The notes under the pieces: generated by a model
What the model was told of the DNA's origin: nothing
The model's input: only the letters and a program-made list of their open reading frames with translations
Database searches by the model: none
Shown here: in pieces, positions 8,449-17,959 of the stretch
How the letters are laid out: every line of letters begins with the position of its first letter
Position numbering within the stretch: the first letter of the stretch is position 1
Origin: Bradyrhizobium roseum
GTDB taxonomy: Bacteria > Pseudomonadota > Alphaproteobacteria > Rhizobiales > Xanthobacteraceae
Length of the DNA: 64,000 nucleotides
Assembly: GCF_030413175.1 (NCBI RefSeq)
Contig: NZ_CP129212.1
Span: 3,968,001 to 4,032,000 of the forward strand
Direction: 5' to 3'
Made by a program: the position numbers and the translations under genes

Positions 8449-9723
8449 ATGGGCGGAAGCGCGCTCCCTGCTGGCATGAACGAAAAGACGCCAGCGGCAG
8501 ACGCGGTAGCCAAGGCGCCTAAACCGGCGCACACCGCGCTCAGCGTGCTGGCGCTGTGCTTCGTGATGCAGATGGTCGGTCGCGGCCTCGGCGACAGCTT
8601 TACGGTTTTCCTGAAGCCAATCGCGGAAAGCTTTTCGTGGGACCGCGCCGAGGTGGTCTCGGTCTACTCGCTGACCTGGCTCGCCGGCGGATTGATGGCG
8701 CCGTTCGTCGGCCGGCTGTTCGACCGCTCCGGTCCCCGCCTCACCTATTCGCTCGGGCTGTTGCTGCTCGCCGGCGCTTTCCTGGTGTCGTCACGCGCGC
8801 AAACGCTCTGGCAGTTCCAGCTGTCGACGGGACTGTGCGTCGGGATCGGCATTGCGCTGACCGGTAACGTGCCGAATTCGATCCTGCTCGGTCGCTGGTT
8901 CGGCCGGCGGTTGCCGACGGCGATGGCGGTTCTCTACTCCGCCGCGGGCATCGGTACCCTTTTGCTGTTGCCGGCCTCGCAGCTTTTGATCGACCGCATC
9001 GGCTGGCGCGACGCCTATCATTGGTTCGGCATCGCAGCGCTATGCACTCTGGCGCCGCTATTGCTGCTGCCGTGGCGGACGATCGCCATGGGTTCGCTGC
9101 AGGTGGCGCAGAAAACGGACGCCGGTTTCGTCGACAATGGCTGGACGTTGACGAGCGCGATGCGCCACCACACCTTCTGGGCGCTGTTCTCGACCTTCTT
9201 CTTCACGGCGATTGCGATGTACGCCGTCACGGCCCAGATCGTCGCCTATCTCATCGATGCCGGATTTGCGCCGTTGCAGGCCGCGACCGCCTGGGGCTTT
9301 TCCGGCGTGGTGCTGCTGTTCGGCATGCTCGGCATCTCGACGCTCGACGGCATCATCGGCCGCCGGCCGTCGGTGCTGTTCAGCTACGGCGTCTCGATCG
9401 TCGGAATCATTCTGCTCTGGTTGCTGCAATATTATCCGAGCTACTGGCTGCTGACGGGGTTCGTCATCACCTTCGGCAGCATGATCGGTTCGCGGGGCCC
9501 GCTGATCACCGCGACTGCGCTGAACATCTTTCGCGGCAAACGCGTCGGCACCATCTACGGCACCATCTCGATCGGCAGCGGCCTCGGATCCGGCTTGGGG
9601 TCGTGGGCCGGCGGCCTGATCCACGACTGGACGCATAGTTATGACGCGCTGTTCGTGTTCGCGCTGATCAATCTTGTGCTGGGATTGATTCCGTTTCTGG
9701 TGGTGCCGGCGCTGCGGCGTTAG
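8449..9723 (+). CDS. MFS transporter (monocarboxylate/oxalate-like)
   Basis: 424-residue major facilitator with about 12 hydrophobic helices. The first half includes SFSWDRAEVVSVYSLTWLAGGLMAP and the intracellular loop GRLFDRSGPR, typical of MCT/OFA-like MFS proteins that move organic anions. The substrate cannot be read from sequence. An alternative start at 8476 (MNEKTPAADAV) removes nine residues and is equally possible because neither has a strong ribosome binding site. Its stop overlaps by four bases the stop of the large gene on the other strand. Confidence 0.88.
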   Translation: MGGSALPAGMNEKTPAADAVAKAPKPAHTALSVLALCFVMQMVGRGLGDSFTVFLKPIAESFSWDRAEVVSVYSLTWLAGGLMAPFVGRLFDRSGPRLTYSLGLLLLAGAFLVSSRAQTLWQFQLSTGLCVGIGIALTGNVPNSILLGRWFGRRLPTAMAVLYSAAGIGTLLLLPASQLLIDRIGWRDAYHWFGIAALCTLAPLLLLPWRTIAMGSLQVAQKTDAGFVDNGWTLTSAMRHHTFWALFSTFFFTAIAMYAVTAQIVAYLIDAGFAPLQAATAWGFSGVVLLFGMLGISTLDGIIGRRPSVLFSYGVSIVGIILLWLLQYYPSYWLLTGFVITFGSMIGSRGPLITATALNIFRGKRVGTIYGTISIGSGLGSGLGSWAGGLIHDWTHSYDALFVFALINLVLGLIPFLVVPALRR

Positions 9724-12700
9724 TTGTTCGGCGGCAATTCCACCGGGCCGTTGTTCTGCTTGCCGGTGTTGAATTCCATGATCTTGCGCGTCACGCCGGG
9801 GAACATCGCCGAGATCGGATTGACGCGCAGCACGGGCTGCCCCGGCGTACCGACCACCTCGTAGGTCACGCCGATCAGGCCCTCGTTGCTGCCCGCGCCG
9901 AGTATCGGGCCCAGCAGGGGAATCTGACCGAACATGTTGTTCAGCCCGTACATCGGAATGAAGGTGCCGCTCATGCGGACCTGATTGGCGGCCGTATCGA
10001 TATTGCCCTCGATGGTCGCGCCGATCATCGGCCCCTTCACGACGCCGTCCCTGATCGAAAGCACGCCGCTCTGCCGGGTGAACTCGGCGCGCAACGCCGA
10101 AAACGAAACGCCGCCTTGATTGCCGGTGGAATTGCCCGCCGCGACGCGGTCCAGCGAGGCCTCACCGCGGATGGTGAAGTCGCGGACATTGATCAGGCCT
10201 TCCTTGGCGGTGGGTTCGACCGTCGGCGGCTCCAGGGCGAGCGACAATTGTCCGCCGACCACCTTGGAATACATGTCGGTGAAGCGGAAGAAGGCGCCGG
10301 CATCGTTGGTCTGCAGCATGATGACTTCGCGCCCCTGACCCGCGCTGCGGCCGCGCAGATCGGCGGTCAGCGGCGTATCACGACCGACCTTGCCGGACAG
10401 GGCGAAGGCCCTCACGACGCCGTTGCGCCGCGAGAACTTGCTGTCGATGCTGCGCAACGCCTCGCCGTTGAAGCCGGCGACGGCGCCGAGCTTGAGGTCG
10501 ACATCGAGATCAATGCCCCTGGTCTTGCTCTTGGGATCGGAATCCTTGCCTGAGATCGCCGATTTCAGGAAGCCGCGGCCGTCGAACACCTCACCGCGCA
10601 TTGTGACCTTGACGACGCCATCGGCGCCGCGTTCCGCCTTCAGCGTGGTCTTGTCGCCATCCGACGGTGCGTAGGTCGGGAAATTCGCGCTCATCAGGTC
10701 GCCGTTCTGGTCGACTTCCAGCGAGCCCTTGATCGACACGCCGCCGCCTTCGACCACGATGTCCTGGAACAGCGTCGACTGTTCCTTCTTCACCACGATG
10801 AACGTCGCCTTGCCCGACTTGCCAGGTACCTTGACCCAGCCCGGCAGGATGTTGTCGAGCCTCAACGAAGTGAGATCGGCTTCGATACCGACGCGGCTGT
10901 CGTTCTCGCCTATCTTGCCGATCACCTTGACCGGAATAGAGCCGGTCACCGCGGATCCCAGATCGATCCCGAGCCGCGCGCGGCTGGCATCGTCCAGCGT
11001 CGCCTGCAGGCGAATATCGGCATCTCCCGCGCTCGGCTTGCGATAGTCCAGCGAGGCCGGCTGGCCGTTGATCTTGACGTCGCCCTTGACCTGATAGCCG
11101 GCATTGTTGGCCACCACCTTCAGCGTGTTGGCTTCCAGCTTCTGGTTCATCACCAGCTTGTCGGCGGAAAATCCGGAAAGATCGGCCGTGACGGCGTAGA
11201 TGGTTTCCGCTTTGGTCATCGAGCCCTTGACCGGCATGCCCATTGAAATTGAGGCCGTGATGTTGCCCTTGCTGGAATTCGGGTCGATCAGGGTGCCGGA
11301 GACGTCGCTGAGGCGGTCGGAGGCCAGAATCTCGGCGGCCGCCGCCACCGGCGCATCGACCCTGAACTTGACCTTCGACGGCGACGGCTTTGGCGCCATG
11401 TCCGGCACCTCGAACGTGAAGTCCGAGATATTGATCTTGCGGCCGGCCGGCGTGTCGGCGATCCCTTGCCCGATCGTCACAAGCGCGGTTCGCCCGGTGA
11501 CCCGCGCCTTCAGGTCGGCGTCGCGAACCGACGGCATTTCGTCTACCGGACGCACCGTGACGCCCGACGCCACGATGTTGACGGCCAGGCCATCATCCGG
11601 AATCGGCGGTCCCTTGCGCGACAGGTTGCGCACCGGCGAGTTGACGCCGACCTCGATACGCTGGAGCGTGCCCTTCTCGATCCGGTCGATCACCCATTCG
11701 CGCACTTCCGGCACGATCAGGATCGGCCACATCCGCTTCAGCGCCGCCGCCGACATCGGCGTGCCGGCAAAACCGAGCTGAAGCCGTGCTTCATTCGCAT
11801 AGTCGACGCTGCCGGTGCCCGCGATACCGATCTCGCCATTGCTGATATCGGCCTGGGTGAGCAGCACGCGCTTGCGGTCGGTGTCGAATTTCATCCCGAT
11901 CGAGATGCGGTTGAAGATCAGCGGCGCCTCGTTGCCGGTGCCGGCCAGCAAAATCGTGCCGCCGCTGAAGCCGGCCTGCCATTCGTTTGTGGCGCCGTTC
12001 GGCGGTTCGAGATGGGCCAGCAGCGTGATCCGGTTTGCGCCGGACACGACCTTGAAGGGCGCGACCAGCACGCGCCGTCCGGCGTCCCATTCGACGCTCA
12101 ACTCGGCCGAATCGATCGGCATCGGATAGTCGGGCGTGTCGGTGTCGATCAGGTTGCCGGCGCCGGCCAGAACCTTGCCGCGGAAATAGGTCGGCAGGCC
12201 GTCGCGGCCCAGTTCGCCCTTCAGTTCGCCGGACAGCGGCAGGTCGGCGCTGTAAGTGAGATCCTTGACCCGCATCGCCAACAGGATGTTGGCGGCCGGC
12301 ACCTTGTCCGCGCGAAGGTCGACCGAGCGCACGCCGTTCTGCGGCGGTCCGATCACGACCTTCAGCGACCACGGCCGCGCGCCCTCCTCGCCAAGGCTCA
12401 CCGCGACGCCGCCGCCGCTCGGCCGGCGCATGCTCAGGCTGATATTTTCAAACGTCCATTTGTTGCCGCGCTGCTGGTCGTCGACGATGAGATTGCCGTT
12501 CTTGAGGCCGATCTCGTTGAGGTTCTGCCCGTCGAGGCCGGTCAGGCTGAGACTGTCGAGCCAGTCGAGGCCGGCCAGCAATCCGCTCTGCGCCGTTTCT
12601 GACGCCGTCGCTCCCGGCGCGGGAGCAGGCGCCGAACGGGGGAACGTCGGCGCCAAGCCGGCATCGCGCTTGGAAGCGACGCCGGTCGCGAGCGGTTTGG

Positions 12701-13310
12701 CGGTGTCGCCGGCAGACACCGAAACCTGACCGTCCGGCGTGATCTTCACTGCCAGTTCTGCATCGACCAGATTGAGGCTTTCGGCGCGCAGCCGCCCCAT
12801 CATGAGCGCCATGCCCGACAGTTTCACCTCGGCCTTCGGCGCGGTGGCGACGACGACCTGATCGCGGTCGCGCACCACGATGTCGCGGATTCGCACCGCG
12901 ATCCTAATCCGCCCGGCACGCTCGATCTGCGTGCCGCCGACTTCGACCGTATTGCCGTGACCGATATTGTCCTCGATCGCGGCGGCCAGCCAGGGCGTCG
13001 CCATATCGAGGTTGATCGGCCCGGCGCCGAGCCGCATCCACAGGCCGCCGAAGCAGGTCGTGAAGATGAACGCGAGTACCCCAACCACGATGGCGAGACG
13101 CTTGACCCAGCGTTCTGTCAGCCGCCGCTGCAGCGCCTCGAACCGACCGCCCAGCCGATGAAATCTGGAACTTGGACGGGACAATAGTCGGCGCGCGCGA
13201 TAGCGCCCCGCCTCATCGGGCTCCTGATCCCAGCCGGCCGCATCATCCCATTGCGAGATGTGGACCTCGGCGCGCGGATTCGACCCCTTGGGCGAAGTAT
13301 TCCTAGCCAT
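9720..13310 (-). CDS. AsmA-like / DUF3971 inner-membrane protein (1196 aa)
   Basis: Very large envelope protein of the AsmA/YhdP/TamB superfamily, whose members form long hydrophobic grooves that carry phospholipid between membranes. A cytoplasmic N-terminus (residues 1-70, rich in Arg) is followed by one helix at about 71-93 (LAIVVGVLAFIFTTCFGGLW) and then more than 1000 periplasmic residues of repetitive beta strands. The end has the AsmA C-terminal text GATIEGNIDTAANQVRMSG and GLNNMFGQIPLLGPILG. I chose the ATG at 13310 (MARNTSPKG) after GAGAGG. The frame stays open to a TTG at 13514, but that extension reads as low-complexity basic text. Function is from family membership. Confidence 0.88.
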   Translation of the reverse strand: MARNTSPKGSNPRAEVHISQWDDAAGWDQEPDEAGRYRARRLLSRPSSRFHRLGGRFEALQRRLTERWVKRLAIVVGVLAFIFTTCFGGLWMRLGAGPINLDMATPWLAAAIEDNIGHGNTVEVGGTQIERAGRIRIAVRIRDIVVRDRDQVVVATAPKAEVKLSGMALMMGRLRAESLNLVDAELAVKITPDGQVSVSAGDTAKPLATGVASKRDAGLAPTFPRSAPAPAPGATASETAQSGLLAGLDWLDSLSLTGLDGQNLNEIGLKNGNLIVDDQQRGNKWTFENISLSMRRPSGGGVAVSLGEEGARPWSLKVVIGPPQNGVRSVDLRADKVPAANILLAMRVKDLTYSADLPLSGELKGELGRDGLPTYFRGKVLAGAGNLIDTDTPDYPMPIDSAELSVEWDAGRRVLVAPFKVVSGANRITLLAHLEPPNGATNEWQAGFSGGTILLAGTGNEAPLIFNRISIGMKFDTDRKRVLLTQADISNGEIGIAGTGSVDYANEARLQLGFAGTPMSAAALKRMWPILIVPEVREWVIDRIEKGTLQRIEVGVNSPVRNLSRKGPPIPDDGLAVNIVASGVTVRPVDEMPSVRDADLKARVTGRTALVTIGQGIADTPAGRKINISDFTFEVPDMAPKPSPSKVKFRVDAPVAAAAEILASDRLSDVSGTLIDPNSSKGNITASISMGMPVKGSMTKAETIYAVTADLSGFSADKLVMNQKLEANTLKVVANNAGYQVKGDVKINGQPASLDYRKPSAGDADIRLQATLDDASRARLGIDLGSAVTGSIPVKVIGKIGENDSRVGIEADLTSLRLDNILPGWVKVPGKSGKATFIVVKKEQSTLFQDIVVEGGGVSIKGSLEVDQNGDLMSANFPTYAPSDGDKTTLKAERGADGVVKVTMRGEVFDGRGFLKSAISGKDSDPKSKTRGIDLDVDLKLGAVAGFNGEALRSIDSKFSRRNGVVRAFALSGKVGRDTPLTADLRGRSAGQGREVIMLQTNDAGAFFRFTDMYSKVVGGQLSLALEPPTVEPTAKEGLINVRDFTIRGEASLDRVAAGNSTGNQGGVSFSALRAEFTRQSGVLSIRDGVVKGPMIGATIEGNIDTAANQVRMSGTFIPMYGLNNMFGQIPLLGPILGAGSNEGLIGVTYEVVGTPGQPVLRVNPISAMFPGVTRKIMEFNTGKQNNGPVELPPNN

Positions 13311-13607
13311 TGCCTCTCGGTGCCGGCGCTGAGGTTGACCGCCGCCAGAGGCGCGCTCTTCGATTCTGATCGAACGCTCCCGTGCCGGCATCGCTGCCAT
13401 TCCTCGATTAATACTGTTACTCGTGGTCGGGCCCAAGGACTCATTGGGCGTTCCCATCGACGAGCGGACGGGGGTAGCGTCGAATTCCTTGTAACCGTAC
13501 TCCCGGGTCATCAAACTTGCCCAGCGGCCGGAGCGAATCCGACGGTCCGAGACACGACCCGCAATACCCTAATGGTTGATCTGCGGAAAGCGACGAAAGG
13601 AAGGCGT

Positions 13608-14381
13608 ATGTCCAAGAAAACGCGCAAGAAATCCTCCAAGCCAGCCCCCAAAAGCCGCAAGACGCCCGCCCGAAAACCACCCGTCGCCAAGACCGCAAGC
13701 AAGACCGCCCGCACCGCGGCCAAAAAGCCTGCTGCCAAAACCTCTGCCAAGCCAGCTGCAAAGACCGCCGGCAAGCCCGCCCGGCCCGCCGCCAAGGCGA
13801 CTGTCAGCAAGCCGGTCAAAGCGGCCAAATCCGCTTCCATTCAATCGTCGCACAAGCCGACATCGAAAAAGTTAATAAAATCCAACCAATCGGCTCCGCC
13901 GGCGCCGGTTGCGGGAACCGAGATGGTCGTGGGCGCTGTCGCTTGGCCCTTCAGCCTGCCGCGCAATGGCGGCGGCCATGTCTCGCTGGCCGACCATGCG
14001 GGCAAAAAACTGGTGCTGTTCTTCTATCCCCGCGCCGACACCCCCGGTTGCACCCGCGAAGCAATCGATTTCACCCGGCTCGAGAGCGCCTTTGCCGACG
14101 CCGGAGCGGCCGTGCTGGGGATCTCCGCGGACACCGTAAAGGCACAGGAGTCGTTTTCCGCCAAGCATCAGCTTTCGGTTCCTCTGATCTCGGATGAACA
14201 GCATGAGATGCTGGAGGCGTATGGCGCCTGGGGCGAAAAATCCATGTACGGCAGGAGTTTCATGGGAATCATTCGAACAACGGTTCTGATCGGGGCCGAC
14301 GGACGGGTAGCCAGAATCTGGCGCAACGTTCGGGTCGACGGCCATGCCGAGGAGGTGCTGGCCGCAGTCCAGGCCATGTGA
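13608..14381 (+). CDS. bcp: PrxQ/Bcp peroxiredoxin with lysine-alanine-rich histone-like N-terminal tail
   Basis: 257 residues in two parts. Residues 1 to about 90 are Lys/Ala/Pro/Ser rich with repeats such as AAKKPAAKTSAKPAAKT, like histone H1 tails. Residues about 105-257 form a thiol peroxidase of the Bcp/PrxQ type (FFYPRADTPGCTREAIDF, peroxidatic C148). The usual resolving cysteine five residues later is Ile, and C148 is the only cysteine in the whole protein, so it must work as a one-Cys enzyme reduced by an external thiol. The ATG at 13608 follows AAAGGAAGG. The basic tail suggests nucleic-acid or polyanion binding, which is inference. Confidence 0.9.
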   Translation: MSKKTRKKSSKPAPKSRKTPARKPPVAKTASKTARTAAKKPAAKTSAKPAAKTAGKPARPAAKATVSKPVKAAKSASIQSSHKPTSKKLIKSNQSAPPAPVAGTEMVVGAVAWPFSLPRNGGGHVSLADHAGKKLVLFFYPRADTPGCTREAIDFTRLESAFADAGAAVLGISADTVKAQESFSAKHQLSVPLISDEQHEMLEAYGAWGEKSMYGRSFMGIIRTTVLIGADGRVARIWRNVRVDGHAEEVLAAVQAM

Positions 14382-14481
14382 GCGGAGGCATTCCATTTCC
14401 CAAAAATTAACCATGAGAGGGTCAAATCGGCGGGTAAATTGAGCCGTACGGAACTCGCGTCCGACCGGCGCGGGAGTGCCG

Positions 14482-15840
14482 ATGTCGTACCGTTCCGGTC
14501 ACCACTATTCCGACCATCACCATCCTCACGATCACGGCCGGACCCCGCCGCGCCGGCCCGCCGCCTATGCGGCAAAGGCGGCTGCGATCGACGGCGACGG
14601 CTACACCATCGCGCATGCCGGCAAGCAGGTTCGGCTCGGCCCGATCGTGTTCTGGATCGTGGTCGGCACGATCGTGCTGCTTGGCATGTGGTCGGCTGCG
14701 ACCGCGACTTATTTCGCGTTCCGCGACGACGTCCTGACCCGGCTGATCGCGCGCCAGGCCGAGATGCAATATGCCTATGAGGACCGAATCGCGGAACTGC
14801 GCGCCAAGGTCGACCGCACCACCAGCCGCCAGTTGCTCGACCAGGAACAGTTCGACCAGAAGCTCGACCAGATCATGCGCCGCCAGACCGCGCTGGAATC
14901 GCGGGCCACGGCGCTCGGCGCGATCCCGGATGTCGCGGCGACCGGCTCGATCAGGCCTCCTGGACGCGGCGCGGCTGTGGAGACGCCGGCGGCGGCCGGT
15001 CCGCTAAAACCCTCCCCGATCAGCGACACCGTGATCTTCGTGGCGCCGCCGGATCGCGAGGCGCGGCTGGAGTCGCGCACGCCGCTCGTCGCCAAGCCGC
15101 AGCCGAATCAATTCGCCAAGGTTCAGGGCGTCGACAACGTGCTGGTCCGCCTGCAGAGCTCGCTCGATTCGATCGAGCGACGCCAGATGGCGGCCTTGAG
15201 CTCGGTCGAGGACGGCATGGAATCGCGCCTGCGCCGGATGCGCGGCGTGTTCACCGATCTCGGCCTCGACTTGGCGCAGCTCGAAGCGGCGACGCCGCGC
15301 TCCGCCATCGGCGGGCCGTTCGTGCCGGTGAAGCTTTCAGCCGATTCCGGCGCGTTCGAGCGCCAGCTCTACCGGATCAACATCACCCGCAGCCAGATGC
15401 AGCGCCTCAACGCGACACTGGCGTTGGTGCCCTATCGCAAGCCCGTCGTCGGCGCGGTCGAGTTCACTTCGGGTTTCGGCGTGCGCAGCGATCCCTTCCT
15501 CGGCCGTCCGGCCATGCACACCGGCCTCGACTTCCGCGCCGCCACCGGCGATCCCGTCCGCGCCACCGCCAACGGCAAGGTGGTGTCATCGGGATGGATG
15601 GGCGGCTATGGCCGCATGGTGGAGATCGACCACGGCAACGGGCTCTCGACTCGCTACGGCCATCTCTCCGAAATCCACGTCAGGGTCGGCGACGTCGTCA
15701 AGATCGGTCAAGTAGTCGGCGCCGTGGGCTCCACCGGCCGCTCCACCGGACCGCATCTGCACTATGAAACCCGGATCGACGGCGAGGCCGTCGACCCGCA
15801 GAAGTTTTTGCGCGCGGGCGTCAGGCTCAGCGCGGGATAG
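14482..15840 (+). CDS. M23 family (LytM) metallopeptidase, membrane anchored
   Basis: 452-residue peptidoglycan endopeptidase-type protein. The order is: a cytoplasmic His-rich start (SGHHYSDHHHPHDHG, residues 5-19), one membrane helix at about 54-75, a coiled coil (about 90-150), a linker, and a C-terminal M23 domain. Zn ligands are seen as HTGLD (H...D) and HLHYE, so the site looks intact. ATG 14482 is preferred over GTG 14476 because GGGAG lies at the right distance. Such proteins cut cross-links or activate amidases at division; the substrate is not shown. Confidence 0.9.
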   Translation: MSYRSGHHYSDHHHPHDHGRTPPRRPAAYAAKAAAIDGDGYTIAHAGKQVRLGPIVFWIVVGTIVLLGMWSAATATYFAFRDDVLTRLIARQAEMQYAYEDRIAELRAKVDRTTSRQLLDQEQFDQKLDQIMRRQTALESRATALGAIPDVAATGSIRPPGRGAAVETPAAAGPLKPSPISDTVIFVAPPDREARLESRTPLVAKPQPNQFAKVQGVDNVLVRLQSSLDSIERRQMAALSSVEDGMESRLRRMRGVFTDLGLDLAQLEAATPRSAIGGPFVPVKLSADSGAFERQLYRINITRSQMQRLNATLALVPYRKPVVGAVEFTSGFGVRSDPFLGRPAMHTGLDFRAATGDPVRATANGKVVSSGWMGGYGRMVEIDHGNGLSTRYGHLSEIHVRVGDVVKIGQVVGAVGSTGRSTGPHLHYETRIDGEAVDPQKFLRAGVRLSAG

Positions 15841-16019
15841 GGCCGTTTCCCAGCTGCCGTTTATTCGCCATTCTGCGTGGAACCGACGCGCGCTCTGCGT
15901 CGGAAAATCTTTAAATCCCGTGTCGGATCGCGGACAGCCCCGCCGTCCTTGTGACAGAGCCTGAGCTAATCTGACCCAACTCTGCGAGATGCTCCGCTCA
16001 GTCATGGAGAACCAGCGTC

Positions 16020-16469
16020 ATGTCCGAAGGCAATACCGTTCGTCTGCACCGCGTCTTCGCCACCAAGCCCGAAAAGGTCTTTCGCGCCTTCCTCGATGCG
16101 GACGCGATGGCCAAGTGGCTGCCACCCTACGGCTTCACCTGCAAGGTTCATCATTTCGAGCCGAAGGTCGGCGGCACCTTCAACATGTCGTTCTCGAACT
16201 TCACCACCAACACGGGCCATGGGTTCGGCGGCGAATATCTCGAAATCGTGCCCAACGAGCGGATTCGCTACACCGACACTTTCGACGACCCCAATCTTCC
16301 CGGAGTCATCGAGGTCACCGTCACGCTGAAAGCGGTCTCCTGCGGCACCGAGGTCAACATCGAGCAAACGAACCTGCCGACGGTGATTCCGGTCGAATCC
16401 TGCTATCTCGGCTGGCAGCAATCGCTCGCCCAGCTTGCACTGCTCGTCGAGCCTGACATTCCCGGATAG
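16020..16469 (+). CDS. SRPBCC / AHSA1-like domain protein
   Basis: 149-residue START/Bet v1-like fold protein. Conserved family text: RVFATKPEKVFRAFLDADAMAKWLPP at the N-terminus, VGGTFNMSFSNF in the centre, and WQQSLAQLALLVE at the C-terminal helix. Members bind hydrophobic ligands in a deep cavity or act as Hsp90 activator-like domains, and the specific role is not readable. It is convergent with an ABC binding-protein gene across a palindromic repeat. Confidence 0.88.
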   Translation: MSEGNTVRLHRVFATKPEKVFRAFLDADAMAKWLPPYGFTCKVHHFEPKVGGTFNMSFSNFTTNTGHGFGGEYLEIVPNERIRYTDTFDDPNLPGVIEVTVTLKAVSCGTEVNIEQTNLPTVIPVESCYLGWQQSLAQLALLVEPDIPG

Positions 16470-16484
16470 CGCCACCAGTTGCAG

Positions 16485-16559
16485 GATGGTTGAGCCCTTC
16501 GCGAAACCCATCACCTTCCGAGCAAGGATTTGATGGCTTACGCAAGAGCTCCACCCATC
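16485..16559. repeat. Palindromic intergenic repeat between convergent genes
   Basis: Two 29-base imperfect inverted arms (16485-16513 beginning gatggttgagccc, and 16531-16559 ending agctccacccatc) with a 17-base spacer. The right arm resembles bases near 4643-4672. It may also form the end of both convergent transcripts. Confidence 0.6.
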
Positions 16560-16579
16560 TTGCGAAACTGCGCGTTGGT

Positions 16580-17803
16580 TCAGTGCCCGACCTCGCCGGT
16601 GATGATGTCGCCGAACAGCTCCCAGCTTTCGCCGTTGAACTTCATCAACTGCATCTGCTCGATCGGGAAGAAGTCCTTCGCCGCCGTATTGATCTTGATG
16701 CCGGGCAACAGCACGTCGCTGGTAAAATCCTTCAAGCTTGAGGCCTGCTTCATCACGTTCTCGCGCGTGAGATTGTCGCCGCACTGCTTCAACACCTGAA
16801 CCATGGTTTGCGCCGTCGCATAGCCGTAGACGTTGTTGTTATTGGTCTTGTCGCCGTCCGGAAAATACTTGTCCATGAACGCGAGCCAGGCCTTGATCCC
16901 GGGATCGTCCTTCCACAGCGGATCGGTTGGGTCCTTGATGTAGGCCGTCGAGATGATGCCCTTGGCATTTTCGAGGCCAGCCGGCTTGAGCACGGTTGCG
17001 ACCGATGTAGAGACATTGCCCAAGAGATAGACCGGCTTCCAACCGAGTTCCGCGACTTTCCGGATTGCCTGCGCCGCTCCCTTGGGCGCTGCCCATGTCA
17101 TGAAGATATCAGCGCCGGAATCCTTCAGCGCGACGATCTGCGAATCGATGGTGGGATCGGACACCTCGTAGGATTTGTCCGAGATGATCATGCCGGCCTT
17201 GTCGCCGAGGCCGTCGCGCAGTCCCTTCATCTGGTCCTTGCCGGCGTCGTCGTTCTGCCAGAGCGCCGCGATCTTGCCCTTTGGAAAATTCTTCAGGATA
17301 TAGGCGGCGTAGATGCGCCCCTCGCTCTGGTAGTTCGGCTGCCAGCCCATGGTCCACGGAAAATTCTGCGGATCGCCGAACTTGGTCGCGCCGGTCGCGA
17401 CGAACAGTTGCGGCACTTTCTTTGAATTCATGTATTTCTGGGTAGCCGAGTTGGACTGCGTGCCGAGCGGCTGGAAGATCAGCAGTACCTCGTCGCTTTC
17501 GACCAGCTTGCGCGCCTGCTCGACCGCCTTCGGAGGGCTGAACGCGTCGTCATAACTGACGAAGTTGATCTTGCGGCCGTTGATGCCGCCCTCGGCGTTG
17601 ATCTTGTTGAAATAGGCCGCCTGCGCCTTTCCGATCGTGCCATAGGCCGACGCCGGGCCGCTATAGGGCATGATGTTGCCGATCTTGATTTCGGTATCGC
17701 TGGCGCCGGGATCGTATTTCTTCTGCGCCTGGGCTGTGGTCGCGACCATTGCGGCGACGGCGAACGCCATCACGGCCGCCAGGTTGGGCATGCGAACCGG
17801 CAT
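16580..17803 (-). CDS. ABC transporter substrate-binding protein (branched-chain amino acid type)
   Basis: 407-residue periplasmic binding protein of the Leu/Ile/Val (Peripla_BP_6) family. The start MPVRMPNLAAVMAFAVAAM is preceded by AAGGGAG, and a signal peptide ends near TAQAQ (residue 24). Core text: IKIGNIMPYSGPASAYGTIGKA and KINAEGGINGRKINFVSYDDAF. In rhizobia this large family takes up amino acids, amides, aromatic acids and others. No permease or ATPase genes are adjacent, so it is an orphan binding protein here. It is divergent from the carbamoyltransferase gene. Confidence 0.92.
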   Translation of the reverse strand: MPVRMPNLAAVMAFAVAAMVATTAQAQKKYDPGASDTEIKIGNIMPYSGPASAYGTIGKAQAAYFNKINAEGGINGRKINFVSYDDAFSPPKAVEQARKLVESDEVLLIFQPLGTQSNSATQKYMNSKKVPQLFVATGATKFGDPQNFPWTMGWQPNYQSEGRIYAAYILKNFPKGKIAALWQNDDAGKDQMKGLRDGLGDKAGMIISDKSYEVSDPTIDSQIVALKDSGADIFMTWAAPKGAAQAIRKVAELGWKPVYLLGNVSTSVATVLKPAGLENAKGIISTAYIKDPTDPLWKDDPGIKAWLAFMDKYFPDGDKTNNNNVYGYATAQTMVQVLKQCGDNLTRENVMKQASSLKDFTSDVLLPGIKINTAAKDFFPIEQMQLMKFNGESWELFGDIITGEVGH

Positions 17804-17959
17804 CGTTTTCTCCCTTGTTTTTCTTGTTCTGACGCAGTCTTGGAAGGGAGTGTCGCAAGCGGATTCGCCTGTGGCAAGCACGCGCTTATTCCGCATGACG
17901 AAACGGCATTGTTGCCCGGCGCCAATTGTGATTGATGCAGGGTCACGTCATTACCAAGC

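Noticed and set aside
9720..9723. Four-base overlap of convergent stop codons (MFS and AsmA-like genes)
   Set aside because: Common in compact genomes; no sign of special function.
13311..13514. N-terminal extension of the AsmA-like protein
   Set aside because: It needs a TTG start, reads as basic low-complexity text and fills the divergent promoter area before the peroxiredoxin gene.
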